DNA of 64,000 nt from Mesorhizobium sp. B2-1-1 (GCF_006442975.2 NZ_CP083954.1:558001-622000); one strand, 5' to 3'; positions 33,530 through 41,543 are shown, counted from the stretch's first letter. Numbers and translations are program-made. The notes: a model not told the origin generated them from the letters alone.

Positions 33530-33802
33530 ATGGACGCAGTCGTCAACGGCGCCGCCTTGGAGCGGGCCGAAACAAGGAGTGCACCGCAGCGGCGTGGAGT
33601 CGAGGCTCTACAGATTCTGATGGCGCGCGTCGCGGCGATCTTGGTCTGGGTCGAAGCCGGTATGGAAAGGCGCCGGAGCCGCCGCATGCTGATGGAACTC
33701 ACGGACTCGCAATTGCAAGACATCGGTCTTTCTCGCGCCGACGTTGCCGGCCGAGACTGGAAAACCGATCCTTTCCGCCCTGTTCCAGCCGATGGTCGCT
33801 AA
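33530..33802 (+). CDS. DUF1127 domain protein
   Basis: A 90-residue protein with the C-terminal DUF1127 motif: R-R-S-R-R-M-L-M-E-L-T-D-S-Q-L-Q-D-I-G-L-S-R-A-D. Small DUF1127 proteins in rhizobia are linked to RNA turnover, phosphate and carbon control, but mostly uncharacterised. The N-terminal half contains a hydrophobic helix (I-L-M-A-R-V-A-A-I-L-V-W-V). AAGGAG lies before ATG 33530. It follows the DUF680-like gene by under 100 bases. Confidence 0.8.
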   Translation: MDAVVNGAALERAETRSAPQRRGVEALQILMARVAAILVWVEAGMERRRSRRMLMELTDSQLQDIGLSRADVAGRDWKTDPFRPVPADGR

Positions 33803-33875
33803 ATAACCATGACAGGCATCAAGCACCCACCGGGACAAACCGGAAAGCCTTACCTTCATCAACAGGAGAAAGAAC

Positions 33876-34169
33876 ATGCAGTTCATGGTCTTGACACGTC
33901 GGCGGACGGAAAGCTTCAACGACGCGGACTACACGCCCGAGAGACTGGAAGCCGAAGCCGAAGGCGTTCGCCGACTTTTCATGGCGAGCACCGTGCGACA
34001 AATCTGGAACCGCGGCGACATGGGCGGTGCTTGTCTTCTCATGGAGGCCGAAACGGAGGAAGAGGTTCGCTCGGTGCTCAATGCCCTTCCGCTGTTCAAA
34101 AGCGGCATGCAGGAAACGACCTCCATTGTTCCGCTACGGCCATATAGAGGCTTTGGGCCGCGGCAATAG
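33876..34169 (+). CDS. Small dimeric alpha/beta-barrel-like protein (YciI/muconolactone-isomerase type)
   Basis: A 97-residue protein: N-terminal strand M-Q-F-M-V-L, a helix around residues 22-36, the strand-turn V-R-Q-I-W-N-R-G-D-M-G-G-A-C-L-L-M-E-A, a second helix E-E-E-V-R-S-V-L-N-A-L-P-L, and a final strand. This is the ferredoxin-like pattern of YciI and muconolactone isomerase-like proteins. Activity unknown. A good AGGAGA precedes ATG 33876; it is the third small gene in a row on this strand. Confidence 0.65.
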   Translation: MQFMVLTRRRTESFNDADYTPERLEAEAEGVRRLFMASTVRQIWNRGDMGGACLLMEAETEEEVRSVLNALPLFKSGMQETTSIVPLRPYRGFGPRQ

Positions 34170-34234
34170 AAGATGTCACAAGGCATGCATGGCATATGGG
34201 ACCTCGGCCAAGCGATCCCTGGCTCCGCAGAGCT

Positions 34235-34888
34235 TCATTCCCCGCGCGTGCCTGGGAAAAGAACCGTCAGTCTTTGCTCGGCCGCCGCCCAAGCCCGCAG
34301 GTGGTAGCTGCGCAGCACGAACACGCTTGCAGCGAAGGCGAGCATCCCGGCTGCCACACCGAGAGCCATTCCGGCGCCGGCTGCCGCTGTGGCGGCTATG
34401 CCCGTAAAGACACCTGCGATGGCGCTGCTGATCACGCTCACCATTCCGGCCGTGGTCATGAAATACTGCAACGGCGATGGGCTGAGCCCCTTGTCCACGA
34501 GCACCGCCGAGCGATCGTCATGCGTGGAATGAACGAGGTAGCTTTGCATGGCGGGCGCGACTTCGACGTAGTAGTGCCGGATCCGCGCCATTCCACGGGC
34601 GTGCACCATGTCCTCGATGGCGACCTGCACGGCGCGGACGAAGGTGACCAGGCCGATGAAGAAAACGCAGGGCAGCAAGATCAGGCTGAACAGCACGAAC
34701 GGCGTGCCCATTTTCGTGACCTGCGCCACGAATGACAGAGCGATCGCCGCGCTTGAGACCGATGTGAGGAACAGATTGGCGCGCTGATTTGCCTCCTGAA
34801 TGGTGGCCGCGCGGGCGGTCTGCAGCACAAAGTGCTCGGTTGTCATGCATTGCAGGACTACCCGCGCGTCGTTGCCTTCTTCCGCCAT
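34235..34888 (-). CDS. Membrane protein of unknown function
   Basis: A 217-residue protein with four hydrophobic segments at roughly residues 38-55, 63-85, 143-163 and 168-190 and soluble ends. The N-terminal T-T-E-H-F-V-L-Q-T-A-R-A-A-T-I motif and the region between segments 2 and 3 with I-R-H-Y-Y-V-E resemble a hypothetical membrane family found in rhizobia, but I know of no function. ATG 34888. Convergent with the small genes before it. Confidence 0.6.
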   Translation of the reverse strand: MAEEGNDARVVLQCMTTEHFVLQTARAATIQEANQRANLFLTSVSSAAIALSFVAQVTKMGTPFVLFSLILLPCVFFIGLVTFVRAVQVAIEDMVHARGMARIRHYYVEVAPAMQSYLVHSTHDDRSAVLVDKGLSPSPLQYFMTTAGMVSVISSAIAGVFTGIAATAAAGAGMALGVAAGMLAFAASVFVLRSYHLRAWAAAEQRLTVLFPGTRGE

Positions 34889-35026
34889 CCCATCCGTCCT
34901 CCGGTCGGCTCGACCACAGCGCCGCCGAAATCGCTCAGGATCGGCAGGCCGCCTTCAGTCGCGCATATGCGGGCCTGGCGGCCTTCCGTAGCCGCCGATG
35001 GAGCCACGCCGGCCCGAGAGGCTGGG

Positions 35027-35401
35027 TCATTCCACGCGCTCGAACACATCCAGGCTGGTCCCGAAGGCGCGCCATGCCCCAACTCTGACCATCCTGGCAG
35101 GCGCCCCTTCCGCCGATGCGGTAAGGGTCTGCCCTGCAACGGTATGCCAAAGCATCTCGAGCTTACTTTCCCGCAGAATACCGGTGTAGCTCACGGCCGC
35201 AGGCCCGGCCTTGCCCTGTCCCGCAGCCGTGAAGCCGATTACGTCGCCGCAAGCAGCGCCATGGATCGGAAGTTCCTGACCAAAGAAACTGCTGTCTTCC
35301 AACGCCGTCCTGAACGTGCCGCGGATGACGCCTTCCGCATCGTCCTCGATGATGACGGTCGAGCCGTATTGGTTTCGCCAAGTCCCGATCCAATCTGGCA
35401 T
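35027..35401 (-). CDS. Avidin/streptavidin-family protein
   Basis: A 124-residue protein that reads as a single avidin beta-barrel. Alignment by eye to streptavidin: G-T-W-R-N-Q-Y-G-S supplies the biotin-contacting Asn and Ser (N23, S27); G-T-F-R-T-A has Phe for Y43 and Thr for S45; E-M-L-W-H keeps the W108 position; L-D-V-F-E-R-V keeps the D128 position. The W92 position appears to be Tyr (V-S-Y-T-G). No signal peptide is seen from ATG 35401, which has GGAG upstream; an in-frame start at 35446 adds nothing signal-like. Affinity for biotin is inferred, not shown. Confidence 0.72.
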   Translation of the reverse strand: MPDWIGTWRNQYGSTVIIEDDAEGVIRGTFRTALEDSSFFGQELPIHGAACGDVIGFTAAGQGKAGPAAVSYTGILRESKLEMLWHTVAGQTLTASAEGAPARMVRVGAWRAFGTSLDVFERVE

Positions 35402-35555
35402 GGAGCACTCCACGAGCGGTTCGGGATCAACGTGCAGGGCCCGCACGCGTTCCGAGGCTGCCTGCGCCGCTCGGCGTCGAGGCCAACCTCTGGGCAGCCG
35501 TCGCCGGGCCGAGTGCGGCGCTGATGCCGCAACAGCGCCAATTCCGGCGCCCGCG

Positions 35556-35858
35556 TCAGCTGACGTCGATGACGACCATCAGCCCGCCGCCGCCCTTTTG
35601 CTCGACATTGTTGTTCGTCGTGTGGTGCGGAATGTGGCAGTGGATGAGCCATTTGCCGGGTCGCCGCGCCGTCCAGACGACATCATAGCGCTGGCCCGGA
35701 CCGACATTGATGGTGTCGGCGAGGAAGCGGGCCGAAGGGGGAATGGTCTCGCCGTCGCGCGCGACGACCTCGAATGGTCCGCCATGAATGTCGATCGCCG
35801 GACCACGATCGGATACGCAGTAGGCCGACAATGTGGATCATGCTTGAACCGATGCCAC
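35556..35858 (-). pseudogene. Multicopper oxidase C-terminal remnant
   Basis: The last 75 or so residues of a multicopper oxidase are intact, with G-G-P-F-E-V-V-A-R-D-G, G-K-W-L-I-H-C-H-I-P-H-H and a final G-G-G-G-L-M-V-V-I-D. The HCH copper motif is present. The rest of the enzyme is absent: upstream, the preceding block G-I-G-S-S-M-I-H survives in another frame, separated by about 44 bases where roughly 9 would be expected, and then DNA of another gene begins. It is a truncated, frameshifted leftover. Confidence 0.7.
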
Positions 35859-36428
35859 TCTCCGGCGCCGCGATTGCGAGACGGTCAGCCAAAGGGCTGA
35901 GACGAGGAAATAGAAGGCGCCGAAGCCAGCATAGCCTGCGATGTTGGCGATCGAGGGCGGTGCGGACATCTGCGCTTGCGCGATGAAGAAGGCGCCGGCG
36001 ACAGCCGATTGGCCTCCGCTCAAGATCATGGCCCATTGGCCTCCGGCGGTTTTCCAGCGCCGGATTGCGGTTCCAAGCTGCAGCAGGCCGGAGAAGATTG
36101 CCCACGCGCCGAAAACGCCGAGAACCCAATTCATGTTCATCGCCAGCGCCATGATGACTGCAAGGGCGACCACCGAACTGACTGCAACGTTGAATGCTTG
36201 CGTAGGATTGACGGCAAGCCCGCCGTTGCGGGAAGCATCGACATAATTGGCGGCTGCATCCCAGGCAGGATAGGCAACAAGCAAGACAGCCGCGATGGAC
36301 GCCGACTGCCGGCCGACCGTCAAAGCGGCCACGACCCAGACGACGGAAAAGGCCGCACGGGCGAGGTAATACAGCTTGAGCCACTTGTCCTGGTCATTTG
36401 AAGCAACTTCAACGCGATCGCGTCTCAT
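35838..36428 (-). CDS. DUF308/HdeD-like membrane protein
   Basis: A 196-residue inner-membrane protein with about six hydrophobic segments in three pairs, the HdeD/DUF308 pattern. Notable stretches are A-A-N-Y-V-D-A-S-R-N-G-G and V-L-G-V-F-G-A-W-A-I-F-S-G-L-L-Q-L. HdeD relatives are linked to acid tolerance, but the role here is unknown. The final residues (V-A-S-V-Q-A) are encoded by DNA shared with the oxidase remnant, so the original C-terminus may have been lost at the junction. Confidence 0.65.
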   Translation of the reverse strand: MRRDRVEVASNDQDKWLKLYYLARAAFSVVWVVAALTVGRQSASIAAVLLVAYPAWDAAANYVDASRNGGLAVNPTQAFNVAVSSVVALAVIMALAMNMNWVLGVFGAWAIFSGLLQLGTAIRRWKTAGGQWAMILSGGQSAVAGAFFIAQAQMSAPPSIANIAGYAGFGAFYFLVSALWLTVSQSRRRRVASVQA

Positions 36429-36741
36429 TGGATATCCTTCGGGTATGGTTCAATGTTTGTCCGATGCACCTCGGCGACCACAGGTGGCCGAGGCGTTTGT
36501 CAAAGAGGGCTGTTTCACCCTCATAGCCTTCACTGTCCGCCCGCCTTCCTCCGAGAGGCGGCGCCAGGTGCAGGCCACAGCCGTCGGCGAATGCGCCGCT
36601 CCCGGTGCATGGGAAATGCTCCGGCATTTCGGACGAGCGGTAGGCCTTCACTGTCGCGTTCGTCCGCGCCGAACCGCTCAGCGTATCTTTCGCCAGCGTC
36701 GCCGTGACGGTCGACAGCCTGCGAACGAGCGGCGACCTGGC
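36429..36741. other. Intergenic region, no gene recognised
   Basis: About 310 bases between two minus-strand genes. Open frames exist on both strands without a ribosome-binding site or a recognisable product. It presumably contains the DUF308 gene's promoter. Nothing else was seen. Confidence 0.5.
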
Positions 36742-37365
36742 TCACATGGGCGGGACCACGCCATCTTTGCCAACGACGACCTGATGACCGATCGTTCCGC
36801 TTGCGGCCTTCTCGCCTGCTATGAAGACGACGGCACCCGGGATCAGATCATCCTGGGTTGCCGGAGCGAGGGTCACGACGGGGGTGCCGTCCGGGATCGC
36901 GATCTTCTTTTCCTTGCCTTGGTAGGAAACAGTCACGGTGCGCCCGTCGACGTCCTTGACGGCATCGGCGACTGTTGCGTTGGTCATGCTGCTGTCAGGC
37001 TTCAGATCCCACCCGTAGCTTCCCTCACCTGCGCCTTTCAGCGCGGGCGGGAAGATCAGGACTTCCAGAGCGCCGTCCCCGCCCTTGTCCTTCGGCAGCG
37101 AGGCAATTCCGACGAAGTCGCCTGGCTTGATATCGGCCACCTTCGCAGCAGCGACGCCGGAGATCTTCCAGCCATCAGCCAGGACAACGTCAACAGTCTC
37201 GCCTTCCCGCGTGTTGACCCTCAGCGTCGAAGCGCTGAAGCTCACCACGCTGCCCCTGATGTGGATCTGCTCGGCCTCCCGGCTTTGAGCCTGAGCGGGC
37301 GCCGTGATGGCGTAGGTCGCCGGGATACCGATGACCAAGAGAGCCGAGAGGAGTTTGTGAAACAT
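36742..37365 (-). CDS. Secreted protein of unknown function under TetR control
   Basis: A 207-residue protein with a signal peptide cleaved near residue 27 (A-Q-A-Q). The mature part is beta-rich: I-R-G-S-V-V-S-F-S-A-S-T-L-R-V near residue 36, and D-I-K-P-G-D-F-V-G-I-A, repeated in style by D-L-I-P-G-A-V-V-F-I-A near residue 175, suggesting two OB-like or DUF5666-like modules. Function is unknown. A palindromic site at 37378-37394, matching one in front of the adjacent tetR gene, indicates shared repression. Confidence 0.7.
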   Translation of the reverse strand: MFHKLLSALLVIGIPATYAITAPAQAQSREAEQIHIRGSVVSFSASTLRVNTREGETVDVVLADGWKISGVAAAKVADIKPGDFVGIASLPKDKGGDGALEVLIFPPALKGAGEGSYGWDLKPDSSMTNATVADAVKDVDGRTVTVSYQGKEKKIAIPDGTPVVTLAPATQDDLIPGAVVFIAGEKAASGTIGHQVVVGKDGVVPPM

Positions 37366-37377
37366 AGGGAATTCCTT

Positions 37378-37394
37378 TACCTACTAGTTGGTAG
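37378..37394. promoter_or_regulatory. TetR-type operator before the secreted protein gene
   Basis: TACCTACTAGTTGGTAG, near-palindromic about CTAG, lies 13 bases before the start of the secreted protein gene. It matches 14 of 17 bases of the site at 38053-38069 in front of tetR. Confidence 0.7.
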
Positions 37395-37460
37395 TTTACG
37401 CGGCGCATTTGTCGATGCTCTTGTCGGGGCGACCCGTCGCTTAGCCGCCCGGCACTGATA

Positions 37461-38042
37461 TCATTCGGGCTTCAGCCTCCGCAGGGTCGGGTCGAGAATT
37501 GAAGCGAAGACGCCAGGCTTTCCGTATGCCCGAGCCGATAGCATCGCGCCATGAACGGTGGCCATGAGCGCCTCTGCCTCCACCCGCGCCGGACCAGAGA
37601 TTTTCAGGGAACCTTGCTGTTCGCCGCGTTCGATGACCGACGTCAGCCACGCCGAGAGAAACTGAAAATACGCCCGTACCTCCGAGACGACCTCGTTCGG
37701 AAGCGCTGGAAGTTCGCTTGCCAGCAGCGCACATACGCAGAACGGGATGCTTGCATCCTCGATGCATCTGGCCCAATAACCCGCGTAGGCCTGAACGAGT
37801 TCGAGCGGTTCAGGCACGCTGCGCTCGAGATCGGCCATGCCGGCTTCGGCGTTCTCGCGGTAACGCGACACAAGCGTACGCACCAGATCGACCTTGCTGG
37901 GGAAGTGGTGGTGGATGCTGGCCTTGCGTATGCCGACCACGGCCGCGATGTCTGCGTAGCTGAATCCATTATAACCGCCGGCGATGATCAGCTTTTGTGC
38001 GGAGGCCAAAATCTCGTCAGATGTCGTTGAAAAGTTGCTCAT
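37461..38042 (-). CDS. TetR/AcrR-family transcriptional regulator
   Basis: A 193-residue regulator. The helix-turn-helix domain spans about residues 8-52, with Y-N-G-F-S-Y-A-D-I-A-A-V-V-G-I-R-K-A-S-I and H-H-H-F-P-S-K. The ligand domain holds a C-V-C-A-L-L segment near residue 100, as in the TetR_C_33-type regulators that sense small electrophiles or drugs. ATG 38042. The operator immediately upstream and its twin before the secreted protein gene suggest that it represses both genes. Confidence 0.85.
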   Translation of the reverse strand: MSNFSTTSDEILASAQKLIIAGGYNGFSYADIAAVVGIRKASIHHHFPSKVDLVRTLVSRYRENAEAGMADLERSVPEPLELVQAYAGYWARCIEDASIPFCVCALLASELPALPNEVVSEVRAYFQFLSAWLTSVIERGEQQGSLKISGPARVEAEALMATVHGAMLSARAYGKPGVFASILDPTLRRLKPE

Positions 38043-38052
38043 GCACCCTGTC

Positions 38053-38069
38053 TACCTTCTAGTAGGCAG
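38053..38069. promoter_or_regulatory. TetR-type operator before tetR
   Basis: TACCTTCTAGTAGGCAG, ten bases before the tetR start; 14 of 17 bases match the site at 37378-37394, including the central CTAGT and outer TACCT. Indicates autoregulation. Confidence 0.7.
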
Positions 38070-38203
38070 ACTGTCAAGCGGACGGATACCCGCGCAATTA
38101 ACGGGAGTGCGTCGCGCGGCCATCCCGAGCTTTTCCTGCAAAGCAGTCCACCAGCAGGCTGCCCGGCCGGCTGAGGATCAACGGCTATTTCGCAATTTTT
38201 CGA

Positions 38204-39301
38204 TCAGGGTCGAGCATTAATGTTTTCGGCAACACGGGACACTGCCCGGCCGCCCTCGTACCAGTCTTTGGAGCGGTTCACGATCCAGACCACGGTGAGC
38301 ATGACCGGCACTTCGATCAGCACGCCGACGACGGTGGCGAGCGCCGCCCCCGACTGAAAGCCGAACAGGCTGATGGCGGCGGCGACCGCCAGTTCGAAGA
38401 AATTCGAAGCGCCGATCAGGGCCGAGGGGCCGGCGACGCAATGCTGTTCGCCCGAGACACGGTTGAGTAGGTAAGCGAGCCCTGAATTGAAATAGACCTG
38501 GATCAGGATCGGCACGGCCAGCAGCGCGATGATCAGCGGCTGCGCCAGGATCTGCACGCCCTGAAATCCGAACAGCAGCACGAGCGTGGCAAGCAGGGCT
38601 ATGAGCGAGAGCGGCTGAAGCCGCTCGAGAAATCGCTTCAAGGCGGCTTCGCGGCCCGCGGCGAGCAGCCGCCGACGCAGGAATTGGGCGCCGATGACCG
38701 GCACGACGATGTAGAGCGCGACGGAGAGGACGAGGGTATTCCAGGGTACGGTGATGGCCGAGAGGCCGAGCAGCAAGCCGACGATCGGCGCGAAGGCGAA
38801 GATCATGATGGTGTCGTTAAGCGCGACCTGGCTCAGCGTGAAATGCGGTTCGCCTTTCGTTAGGTTCGACCACACGAAGACCATCGCCGTGCAGGGCGCG
38901 GCCGCCAAGATGATAAGGCCGGCGATATAGCTGTCGATCTGGTCGGCCGGCAGATAAGGCCGAAAGAGATACCCTATGAACAGCCAGCCGAGCGCCGCCA
39001 TCGAGAACGGCTTCACCGCCCAATTGACGAACAGTGTCACACCGATTCCGCGCCAATGCTCCTTCACGTGGCCGAGCGCGGCGAAGTCGATCTTGACCAG
39101 CATCGGCACGATCATCAGCCAGATCAGTGCCGCGACCGGCAGGTTGACCTTGGCAATCTCGGCCTCGCCGACGGCGTGGAAGACGCCTGGCATGAGATGG
39201 CCGAGAGCGATGCCGGCGACGATGCACAGCGCCACCCACACGGTCAGGTATTTCTCGACGAAACCAATGCCGCCGCCCGCGCTCAAAGCGTGATCGTTCA
39301 T
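38204..39301 (-). CDS. acr3: ACR3-family arsenite efflux transporter
   Basis: A 365-residue, ten-segment inner-membrane arsenite exporter. The ACR3 features are the A-P-C-T-A-M-V-F-V-W-S-N-L motif (about residues 137-149) containing the essential cysteine, and A-L-N-D-T-I-M-I. ATG 39301 has AAGGAAAG upstream; an in-frame upstream start at 39400 would run over the arsC remnant and is rejected. It is last in the arsR-arsC(remnant)-acr3 operon. The C-terminal region after residue 300 (G-A-S-N-F-F-E-L-A) is typical. Confidence 0.93.
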   Translation of the reverse strand: MNDHALSAGGGIGFVEKYLTVWVALCIVAGIALGHLMPGVFHAVGEAEIAKVNLPVAALIWLMIVPMLVKIDFAALGHVKEHWRGIGVTLFVNWAVKPFSMAALGWLFIGYLFRPYLPADQIDSYIAGLIILAAAPCTAMVFVWSNLTKGEPHFTLSQVALNDTIMIFAFAPIVGLLLGLSAITVPWNTLVLSVALYIVVPVIGAQFLRRRLLAAGREAALKRFLERLQPLSLIALLATLVLLFGFQGVQILAQPLIIALLAVPILIQVYFNSGLAYLLNRVSGEQHCVAGPSALIGASNFFELAVAAAISLFGFQSGAALATVVGVLIEVPVMLTVVWIVNRSKDWYEGGRAVSRVAENINARP

Positions 39302-39315
39302 GATACTTTCCTTGC

Positions 39316-39411
39316 TCAGCCGGCTTTCGGAAGGTTGAGTATCGCCTCGGCGATGATCGACCTTGCCGAATTGCCCGTGCAGAGGAAAAGAACGTTGCAT
39401 GGCTCGCTCAT
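39316..39411 (-). pseudogene. arsC: Truncated arsenate reductase (arsC) remnant
   Basis: A 31-codon frame lies exactly where arsC belongs, 15 bases after arsR and 15 before acr3. It begins M-S-E-P-C-N-V-L-F-L-C-T-G-N-S-A-R-S and continues I-I-A-E-A-I-L-N, the N-terminus of the thioredoxin-dependent, low-molecular-weight-phosphatase-type arsenate reductase, with the C-X5-R loop (C11 to R17) intact. After L-P-K-A-G it stops, so about 100 residues including the redox cysteines are missing. It cannot be an active reductase; it may persist as a leader that couples translation to acr3. Confidence 0.85.
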
Positions 39412-39425
39412 GGCGGATGCCTCTT

Positions 39426-39758
39426 CTAACACTTGCAGGTGACCGCCTGGATCACGGGCCGACAGAGTTCTGGCGCGCCATTGCAGCAGTCTTCCATGAG
39501 GTAGGCGAGCAGATCGCGGAATCCCGTCATGTCGGCAACATAGCGGATTGTGCGACCATCGCGCTCGGCGCGGACGAGGCCGGCATGGTCAAGAACCTTG
39601 AGGTGCGCCGACATCGTGTTCTGCACGATGTCGAGGCGGGAAGCGATCTCGCCGGCGGGGGTCCCCCCGGCGCCCGCCTGGACAAGCAGGCGAAAGACCT
39701 CGAGCCTTGTATCCTGGCCGAGTGCCGCCAAAGCGAGGAGAGCTGATTTTTTATCCAC
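39426..39758 (-). CDS. arsR: ArsR-family metalloregulatory repressor
   Basis: A 110-residue winged-helix repressor: L-A-L-A-A-L-G-Q-D-T-R-L-E-V-F at the N-terminus, and recognition helix V-Q-N-T-M-S-A-H-L-K-V-L near residues 46-57. There is no C-V-C motif in the recognition helix; instead, cysteines cluster at the C-terminus (D-C-C near residue 91, then C-R-P and C-K-C), as in alternative ArsR arsenite sites. Start is GTG 39758. It heads the arsenic operon and should release the promoter on binding arsenite. Confidence 0.9.
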   Translation of the reverse strand: MDKKSALLALAALGQDTRLEVFRLLVQAGAGGTPAGEIASRLDIVQNTMSAHLKVLDHAGLVRAERDGRTIRYVADMTGFRDLLAYLMEDCCNGAPELCRPVIQAVTCKC

Positions 39759-40045
39759 GTATCCATAAATCCAGAACTAAGGCTTCCTAGTGCCGACATA
39801 TGACAGCCGGGTGACAATAGGCAAGCGCGCTCATCGCGTTTGAAGCTGGGGCAGAAGTTCGGGAACCGCAAAGCGGGCGCCGACCAAATCTCGGATATTC
39901 ATTGCCGCGATCACTCCTGAGACTGGCGACAAAAGATGCGTGACCTTCGGGACAGGCATTCGGTTCGCTCAACCCACTCGTTGCGGCGTCCGCCGCCAGC
40001 CGTTAAACTTAAACAGAGACTGACACACGAGCGTGAGAAGCAGCC

Positions 40046-41023
40046 GTGAGCGAGCCGACGCAGCGAATGGTCGAGACCAACGGCATCCGCCTCAACGTCG
40101 CGGAGCAGGGCGATGGCCCTTTGGTGCTCTTGTGCCACGGCTTTCCCGAATCCTGGTATTCCTGGCGCCATCAATTGAGTGCGCTCGCGGCGGCGGGCTT
40201 TCACGCCGTCGCCCCCGACATGCGGGGCTATGGCAAGAGCGATCGGCCGGAGGCGGTCGAACAGTATACGCTCTTCCATCTGGTCGGCGACATGGTGGGC
40301 CTTCTCGACGCCCTCGAAGCGCCGACCGCCATCATCGCCGGCCACGACTGGGGCGCCGTCGTCGCCTGGCACGCGGCGCTGATGCGCCCGGATCGGTTTC
40401 AAGCCGTCATCGGTCTCAGCGTGCCGTTCCGGCCGCGGGCCAAGGTGCGCCCAACCAGCGTGATGCCGCGAACGACGGACTCCCAATTCTACCAGCTCTA
40501 TTTCCAGCAACCCGGCATTGCAGAAGCCGAGCTGGAGCGGGACCCCCGGACCACGGTGCGGGCCATGCTTTACGCCGCATCGGGGGATGCCTCGGGCACG
40601 AGCGGGGGTGGAATCGGCATGGTTCCACATGATGGAGGTTTCCTGCAAGCCGTCGAGGCACCGCCGGGCCTACCGCCCTGGCTCAGCCAAGGCGACCTCG
40701 ATTTCTACGCCGGCGAGTTCCAGCGCACCGGTTTCGCGGGAGGTCTCAACTGGTACCGCAACATCGACCGGAACTGGGAGCTGATGGCGCCCTTTGCGGG
40801 CGCGCGGATCAAGGTTCCCGCCCTCTATATAGCGGGCGACCGCGATCTGGTTGTCGCCTTCCCCGGAATGGATCAGCTGCTGGCCAATCTCGGAAATTTC
40901 GTCCCGCAACTCCGCGACAAGTTGATGCTGCCCGGCTGCGGGCACTGGACCCAGCAGGAACGCCCGGACGAGGTCAACGCCGCGATGATCCATTTCCTCC
41001 GGAGCGTGCGGGAACAGCGCTGA
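40046..41023 (+). CDS. Alpha/beta-hydrolase, soluble epoxide hydrolase type
   Basis: A 325-residue cytoplasmic hydrolase that opens epoxides to diols. The oxyanion motif H-G-F-P-E-S-W is at 31-37, the nucleophile is D101 in G-H-D-W-G, the acid is probably in A-G-D-R-D-L near residue 270, and the base is H300 in G-C-G-H-W. Cap-domain tyrosines are likely in F-Y-A-G-E-F. Asp as nucleophile separates it from esterases and fits epoxide hydrolase. Start GTG 40046. The next gene is 28 bases away and may be co-transcribed. Confidence 0.88.
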   Translation: MSEPTQRMVETNGIRLNVAEQGDGPLVLLCHGFPESWYSWRHQLSALAAAGFHAVAPDMRGYGKSDRPEAVEQYTLFHLVGDMVGLLDALEAPTAIIAGHDWGAVVAWHAALMRPDRFQAVIGLSVPFRPRAKVRPTSVMPRTTDSQFYQLYFQQPGIAEAELERDPRTTVRAMLYAASGDASGTSGGGIGMVPHDGGFLQAVEAPPGLPPWLSQGDLDFYAGEFQRTGFAGGLNWYRNIDRNWELMAPFAGARIKVPALYIAGDRDLVVAFPGMDQLLANLGNFVPQLRDKLMLPGCGHWTQQERPDEVNAAMIHFLRSVREQR

Positions 41024-41050
41024 TCCGAGGACACGACCGGAGCGGAAATC

Positions 41051-41482
41051 ATGGAGATGAGCGTAAAGAGATTTTTTGAACGCTATCAGCGGTTTTTCAA
41101 GGAGTCGCTTGGCGGCGGCATGGATATGGATGAGGCCGCGTCGCTCTACACGTCGGAGTTCATAGCCGCCTCGCCTGCCGGCGTCGTGACCGGAAAGAAC
41201 GACGATCAACTCAAGCAAGTCATGGCTCAGGGCTATGCTCACTACCGGGCAATCGGAACGAAAGAGATGCGGATACGCGACATCGGCATCTCGCCGATCG
41301 ACGAGCATCATTGCGTTGCCCATGTTGCGTGGACCGCGACCTATGCCCGCGAGGGCCAAGCGGACGTCGGGATAGATTTCGACGTTCACTACCTTGTCCG
41401 GAAACTCGACGGGGAGCCGAAGATATTCGGATGGGTGGCGGGCGATGAGCAGGCGCTGTTAAGGAAGCACGGCATCATCTGA
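41051..41482 (+). CDS. SnoaL/NTF2-like protein
   Basis: A 143-residue single-domain protein with the cone-shaped NTF2-like pattern: N-terminal helices R-F-F-E-R-Y-Q-R-F-F, an A-S-P-A-G-V-V-T-G-K loop near residue 41, and strands with H-C-V-A-H-V-A-W-T-A-T near residue 87. Members are small hydrolases, isomerases or ligand carriers; no activity can be assigned. It may be co-transcribed with the epoxide hydrolase. Confidence 0.65.
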   Translation: MEMSVKRFFERYQRFFKESLGGGMDMDEAASLYTSEFIAASPAGVVTGKNDDQLKQVMAQGYAHYRAIGTKEMRIRDIGISPIDEHHCVAHVAWTATYAREGQADVGIDFDVHYLVRKLDGEPKIFGWVAGDEQALLRKHGII

Positions 41483-41543
41483 GGTCCGCCGCTCCCATTC
41501 CCGGTTGTGCTCAGCCCCCTCCTCGGCTTCTGTGTGGTGGCCA

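Noticed and set aside
39911..40648. Minus-strand open frame of 245 codons overlapping the epoxide hydrolase gene
   Set aside because: Antisense to an enzyme with a complete catalytic triad; composition is atypical.
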